From: Methanolinea sp.
GTDB lineage: Archaea; Halobacteriota; Methanomicrobia; Methanomicrobiales; Methanospirillaceae
Length of the DNA stretch: 64,000 nucleotides
NCBI GenBank assembly: GCA_016699325.1
Contig: CP064971.1
Span: forward strand, 992,001-1,056,000
Reading direction: 5' to 3'
A model generated the notes under the pieces. That model searched no databases. It had not been told where the DNA came from and was given only the letters and a program-made list of their open reading frames with translations. Positions 46,428 to 54,999 of this stretch are shown here, piece by piece; within the stretch, counting starts at the first letter, position 1; the number at the start of each line of letters is the position of its first letter. Made by a program: the position numbers and the translations under genes.

Positions 46428-47603
46428 ATGCACCTTCTGCCGGAAGAAGAACAGGTGCTTGCCGGTGAGTACGGCGAGACGCGCCAGAAGATGATGGAGA
46501 TCCTTGTCGCGCTTGGCAAGGTGTTTGGCGCTGCCCGGCTGGTCCCTGTCCGCAGCGCCCAGGTGAGCGGGGCCTCCTACAAAACCATCGGGGATGCCGG
46601 GATTGAATGGCTCTCCGGGCTTGAGGCCAGGGTCTCGGTTCCGACCGTGCTCAACCCGGTCGGCATGGATCGCATTTCCTGGCGGGAGATGGGGATCCCG
46701 CCTGATTTTGCCAGGAAGCAGGAAGAGGTGATCGCTGCCTACTCCCGGCTCGGTGTCCGCCTGGAGTGCACCTGCACCCCCTACTATATCTACCAGACCC
46801 GGTTCGGCGAGCACCTCGCCTGGTCGGAATCATCCGCGGTCTCTTTCGCGAACTCGGTCATCGGAGCCCGCACCAACCGGGAAGGTGGTCCGGGAGCGCT
46901 GGCTGCCGCAATCATCGGAAAAACTCCCGAGTACGGCCTCCACCTTGTCGAGGAGCGCCGGCCCCAGGTGCACATCAGGGTGGAGGGGGACGGACCGCAC
47001 GACGATATCGCCTTCTACGGCGCTCTTGGATTCCTTGCCGGGAAGCTTGCAGGAAACCGCATCCCCTTCTTCTCCGGCATCAGGCCCCGGCGGGACCAGC
47101 TAAAGGCGCTGGGCGCGGCGATGGCGGCGTCCGGGGCAGTTGCTCTCTACCATGTCGAAGGCATCACCCCCGAGGCACGGATATTCTCCTACGATGTGGC
47201 GGACCTCGAATACCTCCCGGTGACTGCGGGCGAAGTTGCTGCCCTCTGGAGCGGGATCCCGGTTGATGCCGTTGCCCTGGGCTGTCCCCACTGTTCACCC
47301 GAGGAACTCTCGGTCATTGCCGGGCTGCTTGCCGGAAAACGGGTGAAGATACCGGTCTATGTTTTCTCTGCACGAAAGGTTATCGAGGCATCCCGCGACG
47401 CGGTCGCGGTCATCGAACAGAGCGGGGCACGGGTATATGCCGATACCTGCATGGTCGTCTCCCCTGCCATGGAGCGGTTCGGGACCATCATGGTCAACAG
47501 CGGCAAGGCGTTTTCCTACGTGCCCGACATGTGCAGGGCTGCGGTGAGGATCGGGACCACTGCGGAGTGTATAGCGGTGGCAACCGGCACCCCGGGCGCC
47601 TGA
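46428..47603 (+). CDS. Aconitase X catalytic subunit, phosphomevalonate dehydratase large subunit
   Basis: A 391-residue DUF521/AcnX protein, in archaea the large subunit of phosphomevalonate dehydratase, which removes water from mevalonate 5-phosphate. Cysteine ligands of the iron-sulfur cluster are seen in ECTCTPYY (about residue 110), ALGCPHCS and YADTCMVVSP. The start MHLLPEEEQVLAGEYG is 4 nt after the UbiD-like stop; this pairing is the core of the modified archaeal mevalonate route. The small (swivelling) subunit is not in the window. Confidence 0.93.
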   Translation: MHLLPEEEQVLAGEYGETRQKMMEILVALGKVFGAARLVPVRSAQVSGASYKTIGDAGIEWLSGLEARVSVPTVLNPVGMDRISWREMGIPPDFARKQEEVIAAYSRLGVRLECTCTPYYIYQTRFGEHLAWSESSAVSFANSVIGARTNREGGPGALAAAIIGKTPEYGLHLVEERRPQVHIRVEGDGPHDDIAFYGALGFLAGKLAGNRIPFFSGIRPRRDQLKALGAAMAASGAVALYHVEGITPEARIFSYDVADLEYLPVTAGEVAALWSGIPVDAVALGCPHCSPEELSVIAGLLAGKRVKIPVYVFSARKVIEASRDAVAVIEQSGARVYADTCMVVSPAMERFGTIMVNSGKAFSYVPDMCRAAVRIGTTAECIAVATGTPGA

Positions 47604-47747
47604 TTGCGCGGCAGACCGGGTGTCCTTTCGGAGAATACCAGGTCTTTCCCCCACAGGGGCCGTTCCCCGGTGGGGAACGGGAACAGCTTATTGCCATCCT
47701 GCACCAGAATATCTCACATGGCCCTTCCTGGTGGTGTGGGAGAACGG

Positions 47748-48968
47748 ATGCAGGACTACAGGCTGGTGGTGGTGATCGGGCTCACCGCTGCCGCACTGCT
47801 CCTCGAGATCATCGTGCACTGGCATCTCGGGATTGCAGAGGTGTATTCCCATTTCTTCTACATACCGATCGTCCTTGCCGCGGTGTGGTACGGGACGCGG
47901 GGTGTATCCGTGGCCATCCTGCTTGGCACCGTCCTGCTGCTGGTGACGTACCTGACAGGCGGGGAGATCGATAACGATGCCATCCTCAGGGTTCTGATGT
48001 TAATAAGTGTCGCCCTGGTTATCGGGACGGTCTCCGGTTACATGCGCAGGGAGCATGAGCGGATGGTGGACGAGGTGACCGATGCCGCCATACAGTCCGG
48101 TATCAAGGGCCGGACCGGGACAGGCAGTATCGCGGAAGTACGGAGCAGGATCGCCTCGTTTGCCGGGGTGAAGCGGCTCAAGGAGCAGGGAGATGTTGCC
48201 GGCCTCATCCGTGCTCTCCGGAACCGTGACATGGCCGTGCAGTATGATGCGGTGGAGGCGCTCGGTGAGCTTGCTGATCCTGCTGCAACTGGTGCCCTGG
48301 TCTCTGCACTCACCGGCGACCGGTACAGCGGGATCCGCTGGAAGGCCGCCGAAGCGCTCGGTAAGATCGGGGCGCCGGCCGTTCCCTCGCTGATCGCGGT
48401 CCTCGATAACCCGGACGAGGGTGTGCGGTGGAAAGCAGCTATCGCCCTGGGCGAGATTGGCGATGAGCGCGGCATCGCCCCGCTCATTGGGCTCCTCTCC
48501 GATCCCGACCGTTTTGTCCGCAGCAGGGCAGCTTTCGCCCTAGGTCTCATCGGGTCTCCGGCCATCCCTGCCCTGTCCGAAGCGTGGCGCGAAGCCCCGT
48601 CCGAGGTCAGGAGGGGGATCGTGACCGCGCTCGCAAAGATGGGTGACCCGGCCGCAACAAAGGCGCTCATCAATCTCTTTGCCGATTCCGCGGACGATAT
48701 GCGCCAGGACATCGTCATCGCCCTTTCATCGCAGAAAGACCAGTCGTTTGACCTCCTTGTCAAAGCGCTCTCCGGTTCCGAACCACGTATGCGGCAGGGG
48801 GCGGCGATGGCGCTCGCGGCCATGGGACGGTCCGAGGCCCTTGAACCGCTCCGGAACGCCTGCGAACCGGCAGATCCACAGACGAGAGCGGTGTTCGAGT
48901 CGGCAATCAGGGAGCTCCGTTCCCGGAAAGAACCGGGGGCGGCCCCTGGAGATACCGGGCGACCATGA
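47748..48968 (+). CDS. Membrane-anchored HEAT-repeat protein
   Basis: A 406-residue protein: about three N-terminal membrane helices (residues 5-100; a DUF4118-like sensor bundle), a linker, then about six HEAT repeats of the phycobilisome-lyase type (residues 150-380), with repeated units such as IRWKAAEALGKIGAPAVPSLI. Such repeats are protein-interaction scaffolds. The ATG at 47748 has GGGAG at good distance. It precedes the DUF432-MscS-HEAT group after a TATA-like element. Confidence 0.75.
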   Translation: MQDYRLVVVIGLTAAALLLEIIVHWHLGIAEVYSHFFYIPIVLAAVWYGTRGVSVAILLGTVLLLVTYLTGGEIDNDAILRVLMLISVALVIGTVSGYMRREHERMVDEVTDAAIQSGIKGRTGTGSIAEVRSRIASFAGVKRLKEQGDVAGLIRALRNRDMAVQYDAVEALGELADPAATGALVSALTGDRYSGIRWKAAEALGKIGAPAVPSLIAVLDNPDEGVRWKAAIALGEIGDERGIAPLIGLLSDPDRFVRSRAAFALGLIGSPAIPALSEAWREAPSEVRRGIVTALAKMGDPAATKALINLFADSADDMRQDIVIALSSQKDQSFDLLVKALSGSEPRMRQGAAMALAAMGRSEALEPLRNACEPADPQTRAVFESAIRELRSRKEPGAAPGDTGRP

Positions 48969-48980
48969 CGGTCACGAACC

Positions 48981-48985
48981 TATAT
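48981..48985 (+). promoter_or_regulatory. TATA element of the DUF432-MscS-HEAT operon
   Basis: TATAT in ACCTATATCTG lies about 28-32 bp before the GTG at 49013, which would make the transcript nearly leaderless and supports the GTG start. Confidence 0.45.
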
Positions 48986-49012
48986 CTGATGTGATGTCGC
49001 TATTTGTTCCTT

Positions 49013-49723
49013 GTGTTTGGTGAGTCTGATTACTCATTCTCCTACCACTCGGAAGAGGTCTCGATACGGATCGACCCGTCAGACGGGTTTTACCGGTACG
49101 AGCGGAGGTGCGGTCCTGAAGCCATCTCCAAGATCATCTCCGGTGGTTCGCGGAAGATCGTCATCAATCCTGTCGAGCCGGTGAACCTTCCCCGGGAAGT
49201 CACTAAGTATCTCGAGATCCATTTCACACCGGTGGCAATGGAGCCTGACTCGGCTGAAACCGTGTACCTCACCTTTCCGGTAGAGATTGGCGTATTTCTC
49301 GAATCGAAGGGTGATTTTGATATCCTGGATATCTTCTCGCTGTCAGTGCCTAAGTATTCACTCTACGGGCCCCCGGAAGAAGGGGTCATCACGCGGTACC
49401 ACGAGAGCGTCCCCTCAGGTTCCGTCCCGCAGGTGGACAGGCTGAGAGAGGGAGTGCTCGCCCTCTCCATCGCCAACGAAAGCCGGAACTGGGTGGAGGT
49501 CTCCCGTGTCGTTTTTGACTGTACCTCCCTCTTTCTGTACTACGGGGATCGCGTATCGATGGCAGGCCGCATGAATATCCTGTCGAAGGAGATTGCGGAC
49601 ATCAGGTGCGAGGACCGGCCCCTGGAAGAGGGGATGTTACCGTCAATCCTGGTCACCCGGGCCCGAAAAACGCTGATAGCTGAAAAACTGCCCTTCGTCA
49701 TGGAGTTTGGGGTGGGTGGTTAG
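49013..49723 (+). CDS. DUF432 family protein
   Basis: A 236-residue DUF432 protein (FGESDYSFSYHSEEVSIRI start; central SLSVPKYSLYGPPEEGVITRY). The family is typical of euryarchaea and of unknown function; no transmembrane helix is apparent. It ends one base before the MscS start, so it probably has a function linked to the channel. A TTG at 49004 is an alternative start. Confidence 0.82.
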   Translation: MFGESDYSFSYHSEEVSIRIDPSDGFYRYERRCGPEAISKIISGGSRKIVINPVEPVNLPREVTKYLEIHFTPVAMEPDSAETVYLTFPVEIGVFLESKGDFDILDIFSLSVPKYSLYGPPEEGVITRYHESVPSGSVPQVDRLREGVLALSIANESRNWVEVSRVVFDCTSLFLYYGDRVSMAGRMNILSKEIADIRCEDRPLEEGMLPSILVTRARKTLIAEKLPFVMEFGVGG

Positions 49724-49724
49724 G

Positions 49725-50549
49725 ATGGCCCTGGACACCGTTATCTATGGTCCGCTGACCGTGCTTGACCTGATCGTGTTTGCGGTCCTGGTGGCGATCA
49801 TCATCATCATCGCCCGGTACGTTGGCATGTACCTGAAGCGGGCGCTCTCGGACCGGGTGGACCGGGGAGAACTCGAGAAGCTGGTCAGGGTCGTTCAGCT
49901 GGTCATTATCCTGATCGGAGTGTGGTTCGCCCTTCCCAGCTTCGATATCGACATCGCGCAGCTCCTGGTCGTTGGGGGGACGGTGGGGTTGATCATCGCC
50001 TTTGCCAGCCAGAAGATCGTCTCCAATCTCGGGTCCGGCATCATCCTCCTTATCGAGCGACCGATTGACATCGGGGACTCGATCAGGATCGGTTCGATTT
50101 CAGGGACCGTGAGCCAGATACGGATCCTCTCGACCATCGTGAAAACGAATGAAGGGGTTTATGTCCGGATCTCCAACGAAAAGGTCTTTTCTTCGGATAT
50201 CACCAACTTCGTGACAAACCCTGCCCGGCGGTTCGAGTACCGGGTGGTCATCGGGTACGCGGATGATGTCGGTAAAGCGACCAGGGCCATCCGGGAGATC
50301 CTTGACCGGCACCCGTTCGTGCTCAAGCATCCTGCACCGAGTATCTTCGTTTCCGAACTCGGCGAATCAGGTGTCCGCCTCGTGATCCATATCTGGGCTC
50401 CCTCTCGGGTCTGGTGGAGTGTCAAGAAGGAGCTCCTCCAGGTGATCAAGGAAACCCTCGATCGGGAAGGAATCGAGATACCGCTCCCGCAAAGGGTTGT
50501 CACCATGACCGGAGCCACGATGAGCGATGAAGGGAGGAGTGGATCCTAG
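49725..50549 (+). CDS. mscS: MscS-type mechanosensitive channel
   Basis: A 274-residue small-conductance mechanosensitive channel with TM helices at about 14-34, 60-80 and the pore helix in VVGGTVGLIIAFASQKIVSNLGSGIILL, followed by the beta domain IERPIDIGDSIRI and the C-terminal alpha/beta domain. Such channels release osmolytes on hypo-osmotic shock. ATG is 1 nt after the DUF432 stop; a HEAT-repeat protein starts 2 nt after its own stop. Confidence 0.94.
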   Translation: MALDTVIYGPLTVLDLIVFAVLVAIIIIIARYVGMYLKRALSDRVDRGELEKLVRVVQLVIILIGVWFALPSFDIDIAQLLVVGGTVGLIIAFASQKIVSNLGSGIILLIERPIDIGDSIRIGSISGTVSQIRILSTIVKTNEGVYVRISNEKVFSSDITNFVTNPARRFEYRVVIGYADDVGKATRAIREILDRHPFVLKHPAPSIFVSELGESGVRLVIHIWAPSRVWWSVKKELLQVIKETLDREGIEIPLPQRVVTMTGATMSDEGRSGS

Positions 50550-50551
50550 CC

Positions 50552-51061
50552 ATGCCCCTTGCTGATGATATCGAGAACCTGGGCAGTCCGGAGCGGGCAG
50601 TCCGGGTATTGGCGGTGAAACGCCTTGCAGAGCAGGGGGAAGTGGCGGTGGGGCCGCTGATCGCCCTCCTCCTGGAAAGCGGGAGCCCTGACAAGCGCTG
50701 GTATGCTGCCCTTGCCCTTTCCCGGATCGGTGCCCCGGCGGTCAGGCCCCTCATCGCGGCCCTTGGAGAGAACCTGGATCCGGGGTTCCGCAGGTATGCG
50801 GCAGCGGCCCTGGGACATACCGGTAACGCGGCGATCGACCCGCTCATCGAGGCCATGAAGGGCGCGGACCCGGCCCTCCGGGGATACCTTTCTGCAGCAC
50901 TCTGCCGGATCGGTGCCCCGGCCCTCGCCCGGCTGCGCGAGCTGTACACCGGTCCTGACGAGGAGCTCCGGTCATGCGCGGAGCTTACGCTCTGGGGTAT
51001 GGGGGAGGAAGGGATCCGGGCCATGGTGGAATCGATCGAAAATGAGGGGAATGGAGGCTGA
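50552..51061 (+). CDS. HEAT-repeat protein
   Basis: A 169-residue soluble protein made of about five HEAT repeats, for example RWYAALALSRIGAPAVRPLI and FRRYAAAALGHTGNAAIDPLI, similar in sequence to the repeats of the membrane HEAT protein at 47748. It is the last gene of the DUF432-MscS-HEAT group. Possibly a cytosolic partner of the channel; this is inference from position. Confidence 0.8.
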   Translation: MPLADDIENLGSPERAVRVLAVKRLAEQGEVAVGPLIALLLESGSPDKRWYAALALSRIGAPAVRPLIAALGENLDPGFRRYAAAALGHTGNAAIDPLIEAMKGADPALRGYLSAALCRIGAPALARLRELYTGPDEELRSCAELTLWGMGEEGIRAMVESIENEGNGG

Positions 51062-51122
51062 ACAGGGATCTTTTACGCCTGAAAATCCCAAGGCATAAGT
51101 CCCTGGGGATTGAGAGAGAGCT

Positions 51123-54100
51123 ATGGTGAAGCGGTCCGCGGCCATGGAGCAGTATTCCGAAAACCTCATGGCCTACCTTTCCCGGGCGCTCGAGGTTGCG
51201 GCAGCAGCGCGGGCACAGGGAATCGACCCTAGGACGGAAGTCGAGATACCGGTGGCTAGCGACCTCGCCGACCGGGTCGAAGCGCTGCTCTCCATCAAAG
51301 GCCTTGCCACAAGGATCCGCGAGCTTGAGGCGACAATGAGCAGGGAGGAGGCTGCCCTCCGGATCGGTGATGACTTCGTGGCGCGGAAGTTCGGGGAGCA
51401 GACGCGGGAGGAGATCCTTGACCATGCCATCAGGACCGCCATGGCCATGCTCACCGAAGGAGTGGTGGCCGCGCCCACCGAAGGGATCGCAAAGGTGGCG
51501 ACCGGGAAGAATGACGACGGGTCCGAGTATCTCCGCATCTTCTATGCCGGCCCGATCCGCAGTGCAGGAGGAACTGCCCAGGCGCTGTCGGTCCTGGTCG
51601 GGGACTACGTGCGGCGTGCGCTCGGGATAAACCGCTACATCCCCCGCCACGAGGAGGTGGAGCGGTACATCGAGGAGGTCCGCCAGTACAATACCATCAT
51701 GAACCTGCAGTATCTCCCCGGCGAGCGGGAGATACGCCTCATCGTCGGCAATTGCCCGGTCTGCATCGATGGGGAGGGGACCGAGCAGGAAGAAGTGAGG
51801 GGGTACCGGAACCTCGAGCGTATCGAGACCAATGCCGTCCGGGGCGGGATGGCCCTGGTCCTCGCCGAAGGGCTTGCCCTCAAGGCCCCCAAGATCCAGA
51901 AGTACGTCCGTTCCATGAAGATGGACGGGTGGGAGTGGCTCGCGGAACTTTCCACCACTACGGAAAAGAGCCTTTCAGAGGGGGAGGAGGAGCGGGTCCT
52001 CCCCCGCGACAAGTACCTCCGGGACCTTATAGGGGGTCGGCCGGTCTTCTCCTATCCCATGCGGAAAGGGGGGTTCCGGTTGCGCTACGGCCGGTCGCGG
52101 AATACCGGGTTTGCCGCGGCCGGTATCAACCCGGCCACCATGCATGTCCTTGGCGATTTCCTTGCCGTGGGAACCCAGATGAAAATCGAGCGGCCCGGGA
52201 AGGCGGCAGGGATCGTCCCGGTCGACTCCATCGAGGGACCCACCGTGCGCCTCGTGAACGGGGACGTGCTCAGGATCGATGACCATGCCGCGGCCGAATC
52301 AATTTCCCCCTCCATAGACCGGATCCTCGATATCGGGGAGATCCTGATCAGCTACGGGGAATTTCTCGAAAACAATCACCCCCTCATCCCCCCGTCGTAC
52401 TGTGAAGAGTGGTGGAAGCTCGAAGGCGGCGGTACCCGCCCGGAGAACGAGCTGGAGGCGATATCACGCTGTTGTGACGGCCAGTTCCTCCACCCTGCTT
52501 TCACCTACTTCTGGGACGATATCAGCTCCGATGAGCTGCAGGAGCTGGCCGGCCTGGTCTCGGAGACCGGGGAGGTCCGACACGGGATCCTGGTCCTGCC
52601 AAACACTGCCCGCACCAAGGCGCTGCTCGAAGAGATCCTCGTCCCGCACCTGGTCCGTGAAGGCATGATCTGCATCAGCAGTTACATGGTCTTCCTGGCC
52701 TGTCTCGGGCTCGACCTGCAGCTCAGGAAGCGCGAGGTATGGGACACGGTCCCGCAGGGCGACGGGCTCACCGCCGCCATGCACCTCTCGGGGTTCCTTA
52801 TGCGTTCGAAGGCAGGGACTCGTATCGGTGGGAGAATGGGCCGGCCCGGCAAGTCCAGGCCAAGGAAGATGAATCCCCCTCCCCATTCCCTCTTTCCTCT
52901 GGGAGCGGCAGGGGGTTCCCGCCGCTCGTTCCAGGAAGCAGCCAACCATGCCCCCGAACCGAACATGGACGGGGGGGTCATCCAGATCGAGACCGGGAAG
53001 CGCCGGTGTCCTGCCTGCGGGGCTGTGACGTTCCGGAACCGGTGCGAGTGCGGCACGCACACCATCCCTGTCTTCTCCTGTCCACGCTGCAGGCGGGAGC
53101 TGAGCGAATCCGAGTGCCCCTCCTGCAAGGTGTCAACGACCTGTTCGCAGGTTGTCAGCCTGAACGTGAAGCAGGAGTATGCCCGGGCAACCGAGCGACT
53201 CGGGAAGCGGGAGCAGCCGGTAAGCCTGGTGAAGGGGGTGAAAGGACTCATCTCGCGGGAGCGGGCCGTCGAGGAGATCGAGAAGGGCATCCTCCGGGCC
53301 GAGCATGAACTCTTTGTCTTCAAGGACGGCACGGTCCGGTTCGACATGATCGACCTCCCCCTCACCCATTTCCGACCGGCAGAGATCGGTGTGGCACCGG
53401 CCCGGCTGGCCGAGCTCGGGTACCCGGCCGATATCCATGGCGTTCCCCTCACCCGCCCTGACCAGGTTGTGGAGCTCAAACCCCAGGATATCCTGGTCTC
53501 CGAGTCCTGTGCTGATTACATGGTGCACACCGCCGCGTTTGTCGACGATCTCCTGGAACGCGTGTACAGGCTGCCGCCGTTCTACCGGATCGCTTCACGG
53601 GATGACCTGATAGGGCACCTGGTAATCGGTCTTGCCCCCCACACGAGCGCCGGGGTCCTGGCGCGGATTATCGGGATCTCGAGGGCGAATGTCGGGTACG
53701 CTCACCCGTTTTTCCATGCCGCAAAACGGAGGAACTGCTTCCATGGCGACACGGCTATCGAGGTATTCGACGGCCGGACCTGGAAAACGATGCCCCTGCG
53801 CCAGTTCGTGGCAGAAAATTTCGATCTCTCCCGACCGGGTATCGACCGGCTGGGGACCTACCACTCCGACCCGCAGCAGACCTATCTCACCCGTTCAATC
53901 GACCGGGAGGGAAAACCCCACCTGCGGAGGGTCACTTCGGTCTCCATCCACCGGGCCCCGGAACATATCATCCGGTTCGAGACGCGGCAGGGGAGGGTGC
54001 TGGCCGTGACCCCTGACCACGCGATGCTGGTCTGGGATCTCTGCTACCTCCGGAAGATCCGCGCCGTGGAGCTGAAGGTGGGCGACCCGGTGCCGGTCAT

Positions 54101-54983
54101 GGCCGGTACTTCGGTGCTCACCGATCACATCCTCCACCGGGATATTGTCCCCTGCCTGGAAGACCGCGTATTCTGCCTGACTGTGACCGATGAGCACACG
54201 GTCTGCGCGAACGGTATCTTCACCGGGCAGTGCGATGGCGACGAGGACTGCATAATGCTCCTCCTCGACGCCCTGATCAACTTCTCCCGTGCATTCCTCC
54301 CCGAGTCACGGGGCGGGACCATGGACGCCCCCCTGGTGTTGACCACGGCCATCGACCCTGAGGAGATCGACAAGGAGAGCCACAACCTTGATGTGGTCTC
54401 CAGGTACCCGCTCGAGCTCTACCAGGCGGCCCTGGACTATTCGCATCCCCGAGATGTCGTAAAATACATCGACCGCGTGGAGAACCGGCTGGGGACTGCG
54501 GCGGCTCTCGAAGGATTTCTCTTCACTCACGACACTTCCGATATCTCGGCCGGGCCGCTGGAGTCCGCTTACACCCAGCTCAAGAGCATGTTCGAAAAGC
54601 TCGAAGCCGAGCTCACCCTTGCCGGGAAGATCCGGGCGGTTGACCAGGATGACGTTGCCGAACGGGTGCTCACCACCCATTTCATCCGCGATCTCATGGG
54701 GAACCTATCCGCCTTCTCCAAGCAGAAGTTCAGGTGCACCAAATGCAATGCCAGTTACCGGCGGATGCCGCTTGCCGGCAAGTGCACGCGCTGCGGCGGC
54801 AACATCGTCCCCACCGTGCACGAGGGCTCGGTCAAGAAATACCTCGAGGTTTCCCGGCAGATCTGCGAGAAGTACAGGGTCTCGGAGTACACCAGGCAGC
54901 GAGTGATGGTGCTCGACCGGGCCATCGAGTCCACCTTCGGAGAGGAAAAGTCCCAGCAGATGGGGCTTGCCGACTTCATGTGA
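51123..54983 (+). CDS. polC: DNA polymerase D large subunit (DP2) precursor with intein
   Basis: The catalytic subunit of the replicative PolD of euryarchaea (1286-residue precursor; about 1121 after splicing). N-terminal DP2 domain, Zn-binding CXXC pairs near residues 625-660 (CPACG, CECG, CPRC, CPSC), the catalytic double-psi barrel with the CDGDED site, and a C-terminal Zn motif CTKC...CTRCG. A 165-residue mini-intein is inserted immediately before C1037 of CDGDED, the classic PolII insertion site. The small subunit DP1 is not in the window. Confidence 0.97.
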   Translation: MVKRSAAMEQYSENLMAYLSRALEVAAAARAQGIDPRTEVEIPVASDLADRVEALLSIKGLATRIRELEATMSREEAALRIGDDFVARKFGEQTREEILDHAIRTAMAMLTEGVVAAPTEGIAKVATGKNDDGSEYLRIFYAGPIRSAGGTAQALSVLVGDYVRRALGINRYIPRHEEVERYIEEVRQYNTIMNLQYLPGEREIRLIVGNCPVCIDGEGTEQEEVRGYRNLERIETNAVRGGMALVLAEGLALKAPKIQKYVRSMKMDGWEWLAELSTTTEKSLSEGEEERVLPRDKYLRDLIGGRPVFSYPMRKGGFRLRYGRSRNTGFAAAGINPATMHVLGDFLAVGTQMKIERPGKAAGIVPVDSIEGPTVRLVNGDVLRIDDHAAAESISPSIDRILDIGEILISYGEFLENNHPLIPPSYCEEWWKLEGGGTRPENELEAISRCCDGQFLHPAFTYFWDDISSDELQELAGLVSETGEVRHGILVLPNTARTKALLEEILVPHLVREGMICISSYMVFLACLGLDLQLRKREVWDTVPQGDGLTAAMHLSGFLMRSKAGTRIGGRMGRPGKSRPRKMNPPPHSLFPLGAAGGSRRSFQEAANHAPEPNMDGGVIQIETGKRRCPACGAVTFRNRCECGTHTIPVFSCPRCRRELSESECPSCKVSTTCSQVVSLNVKQEYARATERLGKREQPVSLVKGVKGLISRERAVEEIEKGILRAEHELFVFKDGTVRFDMIDLPLTHFRPAEIGVAPARLAELGYPADIHGVPLTRPDQVVELKPQDILVSESCADYMVHTAAFVDDLLERVYRLPPFYRIASRDDLIGHLVIGLAPHTSAGVLARIIGISRANVGYAHPFFHAAKRRNCFHGDTAIEVFDGRTWKTMPLRQFVAENFDLSRPGIDRLGTYHSDPQQTYLTRSIDREGKPHLRRVTSVSIHRAPEHIIRFETRQGRVLAVTPDHAMLVWDLCYLRKIRAVELKVGDPVPVMAGTSVLTDHILHRDIVPCLEDRVFCLTVTDEHTVCANGIFTGQCDGDEDCIMLLLDALINFSRAFLPESRGGTMDAPLVLTTAIDPEEIDKESHNLDVVSRYPLELYQAALDYSHPRDVVKYIDRVENRLGTAAALEGFLFTHDTSDISAGPLESAYTQLKSMFEKLEAELTLAGKIRAVDQDDVAERVLTTHFIRDLMGNLSAFSKQKFRCTKCNASYRRMPLAGKCTRCGGNIVPTVHEGSVKKYLEVSRQICEKYRVSEYTRQRVMVLDRAIESTFGEEKSQQMGLADFM
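53736..54230 (+). mobile_element. Mini-intein in PolD DP2, C-terminal Gln type
   Basis: A 165-residue intein (precursor residues 872-1036) without a homing endonuclease domain. Block A begins CFHGDTAIEVFDG (Cys1), block B is VLAVTPDHAML (TXXH), block F is VFCLTVTDEHTVCANGIF and block G ends FTGQ followed by Cys+1. The last residue is Gln and the penultimate is Gly instead of the usual His-Asn. PolII inteins of other archaea also end in Gln and still splice, so splicing competence is plausible. Confidence 0.93.
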
Positions 54984-54999
54984 AGGATCCCCGGGTTTT

